Shown here in pieces: positions 11,907-21,252 of a stretch of DNA of 64,000 bases. Origin of the DNA: Roseospira navarrensis. Its GTDB lineage: Bacteria; Pseudomonadota; Alphaproteobacteria; Rhodospirillales; Rhodospirillaceae. The position numbers and the translations under genes were made by a program. The DNA is taken from contig NZ_WIVE01000009.1 of the NCBI RefSeq assembly GCF_009601025.1, positions 22,176 to 86,175 on the forward strand, in the 5' to 3' direction. Within the stretch, counting starts at the first letter, position 1. Every line of letters starts with the position of its first letter. The notes under the pieces were generated by a model that did no database searches, was not told the DNA's origin, and saw nothing but the letters and a program-made list of their open reading frames with translations.

Positions 11907-13172
11907 ATGACGTCCATTGATCGAGAGAGTTCGCCCGTGACCGCTGTCCCGTCCCGCCTTCTCACCGCCCATCCCGTCGCTCATGTCGCCAACCCCCGCG
12001 CTGAAGGGGGGCGCCCCATCGGCCCGCGCGAACGCGCGGTGCTGAGCCCGGAGGGGTTCGCCGCCGCGCGCGACGAGATCCGCGTCTGGCCCGGTTACGC
12101 CGAAACGCCCCTGCGCCGCCTGGACGGGCTGGCCGCCGCCGCCGGTCTGGGCGCGCTGGTCGTCAAGGACGAGGCCCCGCGCTTCGGCCTGGGCAGCTTC
12201 AAGGCGCTCGGCGGGGCCTATGCGGTGCTGCGGGTGCTGCGCCGCCTTCTGGCCGACCGGGGCGTGACGGAGCCGGTGACGGTGGCCGATCTGATCGCCG
12301 GCCGCTGGCGGGAGGATGTGGCCGAGTTGACCGTCTGTTGCGCCACCGACGGCAACCACGGTCGCTCCGTGGCGTGGGGCGCGGGGCGCTACGGCTGCCG
12401 CTGCGTGATCTATGTGCACGCCACCGTCAGCCGGGCGCGGTGCGAGGCCATCGCCCGGTTCGGGGCCGAGGTCCGGCGCGTGCCGGGCACCTACGACGAC
12501 TCGGTGCGCAAGGCGGCCGACGACGCCGCCGCCAACGGCTGGGTGGTGGTCTCCGACACCTCGTATCCGGGCTATATGGAGATCCCCCGCGACGTCATGC
12601 AGGGCTATACGGTGATGGTGGACGAGGCCATTCGGCAGATGGACGCGCCGCCCACGCATGTGTTCGTCCAGGGCGGCGTGGGCGGTCTGGCCGCCGCCGT
12701 GGCTGCGCAGACCTGGGAGGTCTGGGGTGCAGAGCGGCCGCGCATCATCACCGTGGAGCCGGACCGGGCGGCTTGCCTGTTCGAAAGCGTGCGGGTCGGC
12801 TATCCCAAGGCCGTCCACGGCGACCTGGACACCCTGATGGCCGGGCTGGCCTGCGGCGAGGTCTCGCTGCTGGCCTGGGAGGTGCTGGAGGCCGGCCTCC
12901 ATGATGCCCTGACCGTGCCGGACGCCGCCGCCGTGGAGGTCATGCAACTGCTGGCCGCCGGTCGCCACGATCCCGCGTTCGTGGCCGGCGAGAGCGCCAC
13001 GGCCGGGCTGGCGGGATGCCTGCTGGCGATGGCCGACCCGGCGCTGAAGGCCGCGCTCGGCCTGGACGCCACCAGCCGCGTGCTGGCGTTCTCCACCGAG
13101 GGCGCCACCGACCCCGCGCTCTATGCCGAACTGGTCGGCCGCCCCGCCGAGACGGTGGAGGCGATGCCATGA
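11907..13172 (+). CDS. Diaminopropionate ammonia-lyase
   Basis: A 421-residue fold-type II PLP enzyme that converts 2,3-diaminopropionate to pyruvate and two ammonia. The PLP lysine lies in RFGLGSFKALGGAYA at residue 99. CCATDGNHGRSVAWGA is the Asn/Gly loop, and QGGVGGLAAAVA is the phosphate-binding glycine loop. The start is uncertain: ATG 11907 has no clear ribosome site, while GTG 11937 follows GAGAGAG and would remove ten residues. The stop overlaps the next gene's ATG (ATGA), a ygeX-ygeY-like arrangement. Adjacency to urease fits nitrogen scavenging. Confidence 0.9.
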   Translation: MTSIDRESSPVTAVPSRLLTAHPVAHVANPRAEGGRPIGPRERAVLSPEGFAAARDEIRVWPGYAETPLRRLDGLAAAAGLGALVVKDEAPRFGLGSFKALGGAYAVLRVLRRLLADRGVTEPVTVADLIAGRWREDVAELTVCCATDGNHGRSVAWGAGRYGCRCVIYVHATVSRARCEAIARFGAEVRRVPGTYDDSVRKAADDAAANGWVVVSDTSYPGYMEIPRDVMQGYTVMVDEAIRQMDAPPTHVFVQGGVGGLAAAVAAQTWEVWGAERPRIITVEPDRAACLFESVRVGYPKAVHGDLDTLMAGLACGEVSLLAWEVLEAGLHDALTVPDAAAVEVMQLLAAGRHDPAFVAGESATAGLAGCLLAMADPALKAALGLDATSRVLAFSTEGATDPALYAELVGRPAETVEAMP

Positions 13173-14437
13173 CGACGACCCGGCGGACTCATCAGGCGGT
13201 CCGGCTGGACTGGCCCCGCCTGCGCGCCCGCCTGGACGCGTTGGGGCGGGTGGGGGCATTGGACGGCGGCGGTGTCTGCCGCCTCGCCCTGACGCCCGAG
13301 GACAAGGCGGGCCGCGATCTCGTCGTGGGCTGGATGCGAGACCTTGGCCTGCATGTGACCATCGACGCCATCGGCAACATCATCGGCCTGCGGCCGGGCC
13401 TGGAGGACGGTGCGCCGGTCATGGCCGGGTCGCACATCGACACCGTGCGCACGGGCGGGCTGTACGACGGCAACCTGGGTGTGCTGGCGGGGCTGGAGGT
13501 GGTCGCCGCCCTCAACGACGCCGGCGTGACCACCCGCCGGCCGCTGGCCGTGGGCGTGTTCACCAACGAGGAGGGGGCGCGATTCGCGCCGGACATGATG
13601 GGCAGCCTGGTTTATGTGGGCGGCCTGCCGCTGGCCGAGGCCCTGGCGGTCGAGGGCATCGACGGCCGGACGGTGGGCGATGCCCTTTCGGCCATCGGCT
13701 ATGCCGGGCCGGCGCCCGTCGGCACGCCGGCGGTCCATGCCTTCGTGGAACTGCACATCGAGCAGGGGCCGGTTCTGGAGGAACAGGGCATCGCCATCGG
13801 CGCCGTGGAGGGAGTGCAGGGCATTTCGTGGACCGACGTGATCGTCGAGGGGACATCCAACCACGCCGGCACCACGCCCATGCGTCTGCGCCGGGATGCG
13901 GGATATGTGGCCACGGCGGCCGCGGTGGTCGTGCGCGATCTGGCTGCCCGCATGGGCGGCGATCAGGTGGCCACGGTGGGGGCGCTGGAGTTGACGCCGA
14001 ACCTCATCAACGTGGTGCCCGGCCGGGCGCGCTTCACGCTCGACCTGCGCAACACCGACGAGGCGCGGCTTCAGGCGGCCGAGCAGGTCGCCTTCGCCGA
14101 AATCGACCGTCTGGCCGCCGCCGAGGGCTGCACCGTCACCCGCCGCACCCTGGCCCGGTTCGAGCCGGTGACCTTCGATCTCGCCATGGTGGACCGGGTG
14201 GAGGCCGCCGCCCGGGCGCGCGGGCTGTCCGTGCGGCGGATGCCCTCGGGGGCTGGTCATGACGCCCAGATGATGGCGCGGGTCTGCCCGACCGGCATGA
14301 TCTTCGTGCCCTCCGCCGGGGGCATCAGCCACAACGTCACCGAACACACCGACGACGCCCACCTGGAGGCCGGGGCGTCCGTGCTGCTCGACCTGCTGGT
14401 GGATCTCGCCGAGCCCGTCGATCCCGCCCCCGGATGA
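13169..14437 (+). CDS. M20 family Zn-dependent amidohydrolase (carbamoylase/allantoate-type)
   Basis: A 422-residue metallopeptidase-fold hydrolase. Metal ligands are visible in AGSHIDTVRTGGLYDGNLG (His, bridging Asp), FTNEEGARF (Glu), ELHIEQGP (His) and, near the C-terminus, SHNVTEHTDD (His). This set is typical of the hydantoinase/carbamoylase group: N-carbamoyl-L-amino-acid hydrolase, allantoate amidohydrolase or beta-ureidopropionase. Which substrate it uses cannot be told from sequence. The four-base overlap with the ammonia-lyase gene shows translational coupling. Products such as ammonia or urea would join the neighbouring urease pathway. Confidence 0.88.
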   Translation: MTTTRRTHQAVRLDWPRLRARLDALGRVGALDGGGVCRLALTPEDKAGRDLVVGWMRDLGLHVTIDAIGNIIGLRPGLEDGAPVMAGSHIDTVRTGGLYDGNLGVLAGLEVVAALNDAGVTTRRPLAVGVFTNEEGARFAPDMMGSLVYVGGLPLAEALAVEGIDGRTVGDALSAIGYAGPAPVGTPAVHAFVELHIEQGPVLEEQGIAIGAVEGVQGISWTDVIVEGTSNHAGTTPMRLRRDAGYVATAAAVVVRDLAARMGGDQVATVGALELTPNLINVVPGRARFTLDLRNTDEARLQAAEQVAFAEIDRLAAAEGCTVTRRTLARFEPVTFDLAMVDRVEAAARARGLSVRRMPSGAGHDAQMMARVCPTGMIFVPSAGGISHNVTEHTDDAHLEAGASVLLDLLVDLAEPVDPAPG

Positions 14438-14475
14438 TCCGTGGGCGCTTGGCGGCCGAACGCGGCGGAGAGATC

Positions 14476-14781
14476 TCAGGCCACGTCCTTGTGCAGCGGC
14501 TGCACGTCGCGCTCGATCTCGCCGGCGAGCACCTGACCCGTCACGTGCAGGTCGAAGCGGCTTTGCAGGTTCATCCAGTACAGCGGCGAGGTGCCGAAAT
14601 AGCGCGCCAGCCGCAGAGCCATGTCCGCCGTGATGGAGCGCTGCCCGGCCAGCACATCGTCCAGCCGGTTCGCGGGCACGCCCAGATCGGTCGCGAGGCG
14701 GTCCACGTCCAGGCCGTGCGGCACCAGGAATCGCTTGCGGAGGACGGTACCCGGGTGCTGGGAGCTGTCGGAGTGCGACAT
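14476..14781 (-). CDS. HigA-type addiction-module antidote / HTH protein without a partner toxin
   Basis: A 101-residue protein. Its helix-turn-helix (about 26-62, LATDLGVPANRLDDVLAGQRS then MALRLARYF) followed by GTSPLYWMNLQ and a short C-terminal helix is the HigA/VapI layout. It begins at ATG 14781, with AGGTGG about nine bases upstream. No HigB-like RelE-fold toxin lies on either side, so it is an orphan antidote or a stand-alone regulator. Its neighbours are a metallohydrolase (convergent) and the UvrD helicase gene (divergent). Confidence 0.8.
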   Translation of the reverse strand: MSHSDSSQHPGTVLRKRFLVPHGLDVDRLATDLGVPANRLDDVLAGQRSITADMALRLARYFGTSPLYWMNLQSRFDLHVTGQVLAGEIERDVQPLHKDVA

Positions 14782-15146
14782 GTGTCGTGTCCACCTGCGT
14801 GTGGGATCGGACCGATGACGAGCGCGCCCCTCGGACGCCCTGACTTGCGCGGCCGTCCCCCGAGGGCGCGCATGCCGTCCGTTGTCGAGGGGGCCGTTCT
14901 GCGGAAGAGGAAGACTCGGCGATTCTGCAAGCCGGATCCCGAAGCTAGGGAGCGGGCGCGCGGGAGTCAATTTGGAGCCCGTCCGGACCGGCATTGCGGC
15001 GGGCCGCTCGCCCGGATATGGTGGTCGAACGACCTTGCCGCACCATATTTCGCAATGACTTGGGCCCTGCCGCGCCTGTCGCCAGGGCCGGGGCCGTCCC
15101 GAGTCTGCAGGCCGCGGCCGCATCCCCGCCACCGTCCGGAGCCGTC

Positions 15147-17462
15147 ATGACCGACCCGTTCGACCTGACCGACGAAGACTTTGACGCGGCTACCGGCGCG
15201 CCCGGCGATGAGGCGACGCCCGAGCCGCCGTGGCTGGCCGGCCTGAACCCGGAACAGCGCCGCGCGGTGGAAACCCTGGACGGTCCGGTCCTGGTGCTGT
15301 CGGGGGCTGGCACCGGCAAGACCCGCGTGCTGACCACCCGGATCGCCCACATCCTGCACCAGCGCCGCGCCCAGCCCTGGCGGGTGCTGGCCGTGACCTT
15401 CACCAACCGCGCCGCGCGGGAAATGCGCGAGCGACTCGCCGGCATGATCGGCCCGGTGGCGGAGAGCGTCTGGCTGGGCACCTTCCACGCCCTGTCCCTG
15501 CGCATCCTGCGCCGGCACGCCGCGCTGGCCGGGCTGCGCGACGGGTTCTCCATCCTGGACGCCGACGACCAGCTTCGCCTTCTCAAACAGCTCATGGCGG
15601 ACGCCGGGCTGGATGCCAAGAAGGACCCGCCCAAGGCGATCATGGGCCGCATCCAGCGCTGGAAGGACCGGGGTTTGACGCCCGACCGCGTGCCGGAGGA
15701 GGACCGGCGCGGCACCGGCGCGCAGCGCGCGGCCATGCTCTACACCCGCTATCAGGCGCGGCTGTTGGAACTGAACGCCTGCGACTTCGGGGACCTGCTG
15801 CTGCACACCCTGGGCATCTTCCAGGCCCACCCGGAGGTCGCGGCCGAGTACCAGCGCCGGTTCGACTACATCCTGGTGGACGAGTACCAGGACACCAACG
15901 TGGCGCAGTATCTGTGGCTGCGCCTGCTGGCCGCCGGGCACCGCAACCTGTGCTGCGTCGGCGACGACGACCAGTCCATCTATTCCTGGCGCGGGGCGGA
16001 GGTGGGCAACATCCTGCGCTTCGAGCAGGACTATCCGGGTTCGGCCGTGATCCGGCTGGAGCGCAACTACCGCTCGACGACCGCCATCCTGGGCGCGGCC
16101 TCCGGGCTGATCCGGCACAACGCCGACCGCCTGGGCAAGGACCTGATCGCGGCCGGCGCGGCCGCCGCCGATCCGGACGCGCCGCCGGTGAAGGTGCGCG
16201 GCCTGTGGGACGGCGAGGCCGAGGCCCGCTGGGTGGTGGAGGAGATCGAGGCCCTGAGCCACGAGGGCTTGCCGGCCGCCGGCACCGCCATCCTGGTCCG
16301 CGCGGCTTTCCTGATGCGCGCGTTCGAGGAACGGCTGATGACCTGTGGCGTGCCCTATCAGGTGGTGGGCGGCCCCCGGTTCTACGAGCGCCTGGAGATC
16401 CGCGACGCCCTGGCCTATCTGCGGCTGGTCGCCCAGCCCGACGATGATCTCGCCTTCGAACGCATCGTCAACACGCCCAAGCGCGGGCTGGGCGAGGCCA
16501 GCCTGCAGTCGCTCCAGGTCATGGCCCGCAAGGCCGGGATGCCGCTGCTGGCCGCCGCCCGCGATCTGGCCGACAGCGACGAGTTGACCAAGCGCGCCCG
16601 CAAGGCGCTGGCGGGCTTCGTCGCCGACGTGGAACGCTGGCGGGCGCTGGTGGGCGGCATGCCGCCGGCCGAGCTGTGCGCCACCATCCTGGAGGAGTCC
16701 GGCTACGCCGCCATGTGGAAGGCGGACAAGAGCCCGGAGGCCCCGGGCCGGGTCGAGAACCTGGAGGAGCTGGTCGGCGCCGTCACCGAGTTCGAGACCC
16801 TGGACGCCTTCCTGGAACACATCGCCCTGGTGATGGAGACGGAAAGCAAGGGCGCGGCTGCCGGGGTGACCCTCATGACCCTGCACGGCGCAAAGGGCCT
16901 GGAGTTCGACGTCGTGTTCCTGCCGGGCTGGGAGGAGGATGTCTTTCCCCACAAGCGCGCGCTGGAGGAGGGCGGGCAGGCCTCGCTGGAGGAGGAACGC
17001 CGGCTCGCCTACGTGGGCCTGACCCGGGCGCGCAAGCGGGCGTTCGTGTCGTTCGCGGCCAACCGGCGCATCTTCAACAACTGGCAGGCCGCCATGCCGA
17101 GCCGGTTCGTGGATGAACTGCCGGACGACTGCGTAGAAAAGACCAGCGATACCGGCCTGTACGGCGCCGTCACCGCCGGGTTCGCCGAGGAAATGGGCGG
17201 CTGGGGCACGCGCCATCCGCGCCGGTCCATGACCGGAGGCCAAGGCGGGGCAGGGGGCGGTGCGCGCGTTGCACCCGGCACAGGGTCCTGGAAGGTGCGC
17301 GACCGCACCGGCGACGGCCTGGACATCACGGTCGGCCAGCGGGTGTTTCACCAGAAGTTCGGGTATGGCCGCGTGCTGTCCAGCGAGGGCGGCAAGCTGG
17401 CGGTGGACTTCGAGAAGGCCGGGGTCAAGACCGTGGTGGCGGGGTTCGTCGAGGCGGTGTGA
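15147..17462 (+). CDS. UvrD/PcrA-type ATP-dependent DNA helicase
   Basis: A 771-residue superfamily 1A 3'-5' helicase. Motif Q lies in LNPEQRRAV and Walker A in LSGAGTGKTR (52-60). Motif II is DEYQDTN near 245, followed by GDDDQSIYSWRGA (motif III), RLERNYRST (motif IV), LMTLHGAKGLEFD (motif V) and RLAYVGLTRARKR (motif VI). The C-terminal region about 730-771 (GQRVFHQKFGYGRVLSSEGGKL) is the PcrA/UvrD Tudor-like domain that contacts RNA polymerase. It acts in nucleotide excision and mismatch repair. The start is ATG 15147; the open frame upstream lacks conserved sequence. Confidence 0.93.
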   Translation: MTDPFDLTDEDFDAATGAPGDEATPEPPWLAGLNPEQRRAVETLDGPVLVLSGAGTGKTRVLTTRIAHILHQRRAQPWRVLAVTFTNRAAREMRERLAGMIGPVAESVWLGTFHALSLRILRRHAALAGLRDGFSILDADDQLRLLKQLMADAGLDAKKDPPKAIMGRIQRWKDRGLTPDRVPEEDRRGTGAQRAAMLYTRYQARLLELNACDFGDLLLHTLGIFQAHPEVAAEYQRRFDYILVDEYQDTNVAQYLWLRLLAAGHRNLCCVGDDDQSIYSWRGAEVGNILRFEQDYPGSAVIRLERNYRSTTAILGAASGLIRHNADRLGKDLIAAGAAAADPDAPPVKVRGLWDGEAEARWVVEEIEALSHEGLPAAGTAILVRAAFLMRAFEERLMTCGVPYQVVGGPRFYERLEIRDALAYLRLVAQPDDDLAFERIVNTPKRGLGEASLQSLQVMARKAGMPLLAAARDLADSDELTKRARKALAGFVADVERWRALVGGMPPAELCATILEESGYAAMWKADKSPEAPGRVENLEELVGAVTEFETLDAFLEHIALVMETESKGAAAGVTLMTLHGAKGLEFDVVFLPGWEEDVFPHKRALEEGGQASLEEERRLAYVGLTRARKRAFVSFAANRRIFNNWQAAMPSRFVDELPDDCVEKTSDTGLYGAVTAGFAEEMGGWGTRHPRRSMTGGQGGAGGGARVAPGTGSWKVRDRTGDGLDITVGQRVFHQKFGYGRVLSSEGGKLAVDFEKAGVKTVVAGFVEAV

Positions 17463-17832
17463 CCGCCGTCCCCGCCGGGTCGGAGTATCAACCAAAGAGA
17501 GCGGTACGGGGTCGCGCGGTCGCCGTATTCGGTGCGGCTGCGCGGTCTTGCGTGGTATTTTGAGTCGATTTGTATCAATCCATCGCCGTTTGGCAGAATA
17601 TTGAAGATATACGACCTATAGGGCTCGATAGTGCATTGTGTCATGGTTTCATTGTCCGGTATAGTGTCGCGCAGGTTTCCGGCGCATCGCGCAGTCGTCC
17701 GTGTCTGCGCGTAAAAGATGCGTCTGCTCGACGGGGCCGGTCACGCCCACGCCAGTCCCTGGCCGCCCGCATGTCCGTCACGTCGCTCCCGGCACGCCGA
17801 GCCGTGCCCGACGAGGGAAGGAGGACCCTGCC
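17463..17832 (+). other. 370-base AT-richer intergenic region with a possible promoter
   Basis: No gene is visible. The middle (about 17540-17680) is markedly richer in A+T than its surroundings. A possible sigma70 promoter for the patatin-like gene is TTGTGT (17636-17641), an 18-base spacer, and TATAGT (17660-17665), about 170 bases before the start codon. No GGAAC box is present. Confidence 0.4.
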
Positions 17833-19134
17833 ATGGACGTGGATTTCGATGCCGACCGCCGCGACCTTCGCGACTACGAGACCTGGGCCAAACGCGCCGA
17901 GGCGGCCAAGGTGGCCTATGTGCCGTTCGGCGGCGGGCCGTACTACGGCTACGAGGTCGGCGTGATCGACGCCATGCACGAACTGGGCATCGTGCCGGAC
18001 GCCATGCTGCCGGGCTGCATCGGCGACTTCATCGGGCTGTACTACCTGATGGCGCTGGTCGAGGGCCGCGCACCCACACACTACATCGACGCGTTCTCAA
18101 AGACCGGCCTGATGCAGGAGAAGGACTACGTCAAGGCGCCGATCCCGCCCGTGTTCGCCATGCGCGTGGCCCAGTGGATGCGCGGCTTCGCCCAGTACTA
18201 CACCACGCCCCAGGCCTATCAGAACCTGTTCGCGCCGGAACTGTTCCCCGACGTCATGAAGACCGGCATGGACTATCTGTCCAACCCGACGGATCGCAAT
18301 CTGGGCATCTTCACCCGCAGCCTGTGCGTCTGGCACCCGATGACACGCCTCGCCCTGGGCGGCTACTTCTTCGCGCCCATCGGACCCTTCGCCGATCTGT
18401 ACAATCCCGAGGATCCGGACGGCTGGATCAACCCGCCGATCAACTGGACCAGCGTCTACCGGGATGCCGCCCCCGTCTACATCATGAGCCTGCTCAAGGT
18501 GGGCGCACCCGAGGTGATCCAAGCCACCAACTGCATCGGCCATCCGGACTTCGCGCCGGTCGATGGCCGCCGTCTGGCGTCCGGCAGCAATCTGCCCTGG
18601 CTGATCGCCGAAACCTACATCGACGGCAGCTACTACCGCGAAAGCGCCGTGCGCGATGCGGCCACCCTGACCCCGGCCGCGCTCGACTCGCTGCCGTCCC
18701 TGGAGGTCTGCATCTGCGTGCAGATCATGGACAGCAACGACACCGACATGCTCAGCATCAACAACGGCAACCACAACAACTATGCGCTTCAGGTCACCGA
18801 GATGGTGGCCACCATCGGGGACGACGACATCAAGCAGGCGGCGGCCTACCAGAAGGCCAAGGGCCGCGACACGGAGTGGATCGTCATCGAGGCCCAGTCG
18901 GACGCCAAGCCGTTCTGGACGCACGAGAACGTGGCCCGCTGCCGGCGCGAGGGCTACGAGATCGCCATGCACAAGTTCATGACCAGCGAAAAGCTGCGGC
19001 CCTACATCAAGACCCCGCCGGCCCGCACGCCGCCCAACCCGGCGCATGCGGGGAAGCGCGTCAGCGTGCTGCGCCAGCCCGACACGGCGGTGCAGGCCCC
19101 GGCGCCCGCGCGTGGCTTGAAAGCGGTGAAGTAG
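17833..19134 (+). CDS. Patatin-like protein with Cys at the nucleophile position
   Basis: A 433-residue protein. The N-terminal PFGGGPYYGYEVGVIDAM (31-48) matches the patatin oxyanion-hole glycine motif and following helix. The next strand gives MLPGCIGDF, so the GxSxG elbow is replaced by P-G-C-I-G with Cys62 where the catalytic Ser belongs. ETYIDGSYYRESAV has Asp264-Gly265 in place of the DGG/DGA dyad motif. Known patatins are Ser-Asp acyl hydrolases; here a Cys-Asp dyad or loss of activity is inferred. AAGGAGG sits correctly before ATG 17833. There is no signal peptide. It stands alone and converges with the ECF transporter operon. Confidence 0.65.
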   Translation: MDVDFDADRRDLRDYETWAKRAEAAKVAYVPFGGGPYYGYEVGVIDAMHELGIVPDAMLPGCIGDFIGLYYLMALVEGRAPTHYIDAFSKTGLMQEKDYVKAPIPPVFAMRVAQWMRGFAQYYTTPQAYQNLFAPELFPDVMKTGMDYLSNPTDRNLGIFTRSLCVWHPMTRLALGGYFFAPIGPFADLYNPEDPDGWINPPINWTSVYRDAAPVYIMSLLKVGAPEVIQATNCIGHPDFAPVDGRRLASGSNLPWLIAETYIDGSYYRESAVRDAATLTPAALDSLPSLEVCICVQIMDSNDTDMLSINNGNHNNYALQVTEMVATIGDDDIKQAAAYQKAKGRDTEWIVIEAQSDAKPFWTHENVARCRREGYEIAMHKFMTSEKLRPYIKTPPARTPPNPAHAGKRVSVLRQPDTAVQAPAPARGLKAVK

Positions 19135-19159
19135 GGGGAGGGCCGATCGCCGATCGGGA

Positions 19160-19846
19160 TCAACCCGTGCCCCGGGCGTGACGGCAGGTGGGGTCAGGCG
19201 CCGCCAGCCGTCCGCCCTGCAGGCGGAGCGTCCGCGTCACGACCTTGCGGCGGAAATGGGGGTCGTGCGAGACCACGATCATGGCCTGGGGCAGGCTGAG
19301 AAGCACTGCCTCCATGCGGGCCGTGGTCTCCTCGTCCAGGGCGTTGGTGGGCTCGTCCAGCAGCAGCACGTCCGGGTCCATGGCCATCACGCAGGCGAGC
19401 GAGACCAGCCGCTTCTCGCCGCCCGACAGCTTGTGCGTGACGCGGCCCTCGAACCCGGCCAGGCCGACGACGTCCAGCACCCGGGCCACGGTTTCCAGCG
19501 CCTGGGCGCGGCTCTGGCCCAGGTTCAGCGGGCCGAAGGCCACATCCTCGGCCACCGTGGGGCAGAAGAGTTGGTCGTCGGGGTCCTGGAACACATAGCC
19601 GACGCGGCGGCGCACCTCGTGGAAGTCGGCTTCGGCGTGACGCTCGATTCCGAAGGCGACGACGCGGCCCGCCTGCGGCCGCAGCAGCCCGACCAGGATT
19701 TGCAGCAGCGTGCTCTTGCCGGCGCCGTTGGGCCCGGTGATGGCCAGCCGGTCGCCGGGGCCCAGGGTCAGGTCGGCTCCCGCCAGCACCGGCGGCCGGT
19801 GCGGGTACGTGAAGTGGAGGCCGGTGCCCTCAAGCAGCAGGGACAT
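19160..19846 (-). CDS. cbiO: Cobalt/nickel ECF transporter ATPase
   Basis: A 228-residue ABC ATPase energising Co/Ni uptake. Walker A is GPNGAGKSTLLQ at about 39-50, the Q-loop is in YVFQDPDDQLFCPTVAEDVAFGP (an ECF ATPase hallmark), the ABC signature is KLSGGEKRLV, and Walker B plus catalytic Glu is DVLLLDEPTNALD. It starts inside the 3' end of cbiQ (17-base overlap). It is the last gene of the riboswitch-controlled operon. Whether cobalt or nickel is the main cargo is not decided by the ATPase. Confidence 0.93.
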   Translation of the reverse strand: MSLLLEGTGLHFTYPHRPPVLAGADLTLGPGDRLAITGPNGAGKSTLLQILVGLLRPQAGRVVAFGIERHAEADFHEVRRRVGYVFQDPDDQLFCPTVAEDVAFGPLNLGQSRAQALETVARVLDVVGLAGFEGRVTHKLSGGEKRLVSLACVMAMDPDVLLLDEPTNALDEETTARMEAVLLSLPQAMIVVSHDPHFRRKVVTRTLRLQGGRLAAPDPTCRHARGTG

Positions 19847-20624
19847 GGGCGAAATCCAGGATCAGCAGCCCGGCCAGCACCGGAATCAGGCCGGCCGCGA
19901 ACACCCCGTCGCGGGCCGAAAAGCGCAGCGTGTCCAGCAGCGGCAGGCGACCCGTGAACCCCCGGCACTTCATGGCCTGGAGGATGCGCTCCGACCGCTC
20001 CAGGGCGCGCACCAGCAGCATGCCGATCAGGTAGCCCAGGCTGCGCAGGGTGTGCCCGTTGGTGCGGGGGCGGAACCCGCGGGCCCGCATGGCGCGGCGC
20101 AGGCGGTGGTATTCGGCCTCGATGACCGCGATGTAGCGGACCGTGAACAGCAGCAGATGGACCAGGCGTTCAGGCACACGCAGGCGGGCCAGCGCATGGC
20201 CCAGCGTGGTGGGATCCATGGACCCCACCAGAGACAGCAACGCCAGCGCGACGGCATTGGCTTTCAGCGCGATGGCCGCCGCCTGTTCCAGCCCCGCCCA
20301 GGAGGCGGGCCAGCCCAGCACCGTGAACGCGGCCGGGCCGGGGACCGTGAAGGGTAGCATCACCAGCAGGACCACGATGAAGCCGTCCATCATGGCCATG
20401 CGGCGCAGCGTCGGGCCGGCCGGCAGCCGGGCGGCTCCCATGGCCAGCCCGGCCATCACCAGGGCGATCAGCATCAGCCACAGGCTGGTCAGGGCGACCG
20501 CGACCAGGGCGAAGCCGGCCGCCGCCAGGATCCGGGTGCGGGGGTCGAGCGCCTGGATGAGTCCGTCCGTCCGGGCGCTGTCCCCCGGGGACGTCGGCGC
20601 ACTGCGGCCCAGGATGTGACTCAT
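19830..20624 (-). CDS. cbiQ: Cobalt/nickel ECF transporter transmembrane coupling protein
   Basis: A 264-residue EcfT-family membrane protein with about five or six helices. The coupling segment RRAMRARGFRPRTN and the second ILQAMKCRGFTGRL are the two Ala-Arg-Gly (ARG/CRG) motifs that dock on the ATPase. It links the substrate-binding CbiM component to CbiO. The start overlaps the stop of the upstream gene (ATGA). Confidence 0.93.
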   Translation of the reverse strand: MSHILGRSAPTSPGDSARTDGLIQALDPRTRILAAAGFALVAVALTSLWLMLIALVMAGLAMGAARLPAGPTLRRMAMMDGFIVVLLVMLPFTVPGPAAFTVLGWPASWAGLEQAAAIALKANAVALALLSLVGSMDPTTLGHALARLRVPERLVHLLLFTVRYIAVIEAEYHRLRRAMRARGFRPRTNGHTLRSLGYLIGMLLVRALERSERILQAMKCRGFTGRLPLLDTLRFSARDGVFAAGLIPVLAGLLILDFAHVPAA

Positions 20625-21238
20625 TCCGCCGCTGCCGGCCGTGTGGTGGCGTGCCCCTTGGGGCGCTCGGTCCGGCGCTCGCGTCGCGCCATCAGGAAGA
20701 AGGCCAGCCCGAACAGCCCGATGATATACCCGATGCCGCCCAGAATGGTCTGAAGGTCGTTCTTTTCCTTGTAGGCTGCGATTTCCCGGCGCAGCGGGCG
20801 GACCTCGTCCCGGACGGCGTCGGCGATCATCGCCTTCAGGTCCGCCGGCACAGGCGCGGCGGCCGGGATCGTGGCAGCGGGTGCGGCGGCCGGGGCGGCG
20901 CCCCCGGCGACGGCCGGCACCTCGGCCGCGTCCAGGCGGAAGGTGACCACATGCCCGGCGCCCAGGTCTGCCTCGAACACATGGGTGACCTGACGGGTCG
21001 GGGTGTAGACGAAGAAGCCGTCGGCGTCGGTGCGGGTCTCGCCCATCAGCGCGCCGGTCTCGTCGAACACCGTCACGGGCGTGTCGGCGGCCATCTCGCC
21101 GTTGGAAAACCCGACCTCGCCTTCGATCACGTCACCGGAGGGGAAGGCCCCCGCGATCACCTTGTGGGCCAGGGCGGGGGACCCGGCCAGGATCAGCACG
21201 AAGGCGACGGTGGCCAGACTGGCCGCGAAACGAGTCAT
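20621..21238 (-). CDS. NikL/CbiL-type accessory component of the Co/Ni ECF transporter
   Basis: A 205-residue protein with a signal peptide ending at LAHK. It has a periplasmic beta-rich domain (about 25-100, with TDADGFFVYTPTR), an Ala/Pro linker, a short helical region (LKAMIADAVRDEVRPLRREI) and a C-terminal membrane helix near 170-190. This layout matches the NikL-type small subunits that replace CbiN in some alphaproteobacterial transporters. The frame is open further upstream, but ATG 21238 gives the proper signal peptide. It overlaps cbiQ by four bases. Confidence 0.78.
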   Translation of the reverse strand: MTRFAASLATVAFVLILAGSPALAHKVIAGAFPSGDVIEGEVGFSNGEMAADTPVTVFDETGALMGETRTDADGFFVYTPTRQVTHVFEADLGAGHVVTFRLDAAEVPAVAGGAAPAAAPAATIPAAAPVPADLKAMIADAVRDEVRPLRREIAAYKEKNDLQTILGGIGYIIGLFGLAFFLMARRERRTERPKGHATTRPAAAE

Positions 21239-21252
21239 GGGACGGTCCCTCC

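Noticed and set aside
14967..17495. 842-codon open frame antisense to the UvrD helicase
   Set aside because: The sense strand encodes all helicase motifs; the antisense product is His/Gln/Gly-rich with no family features.
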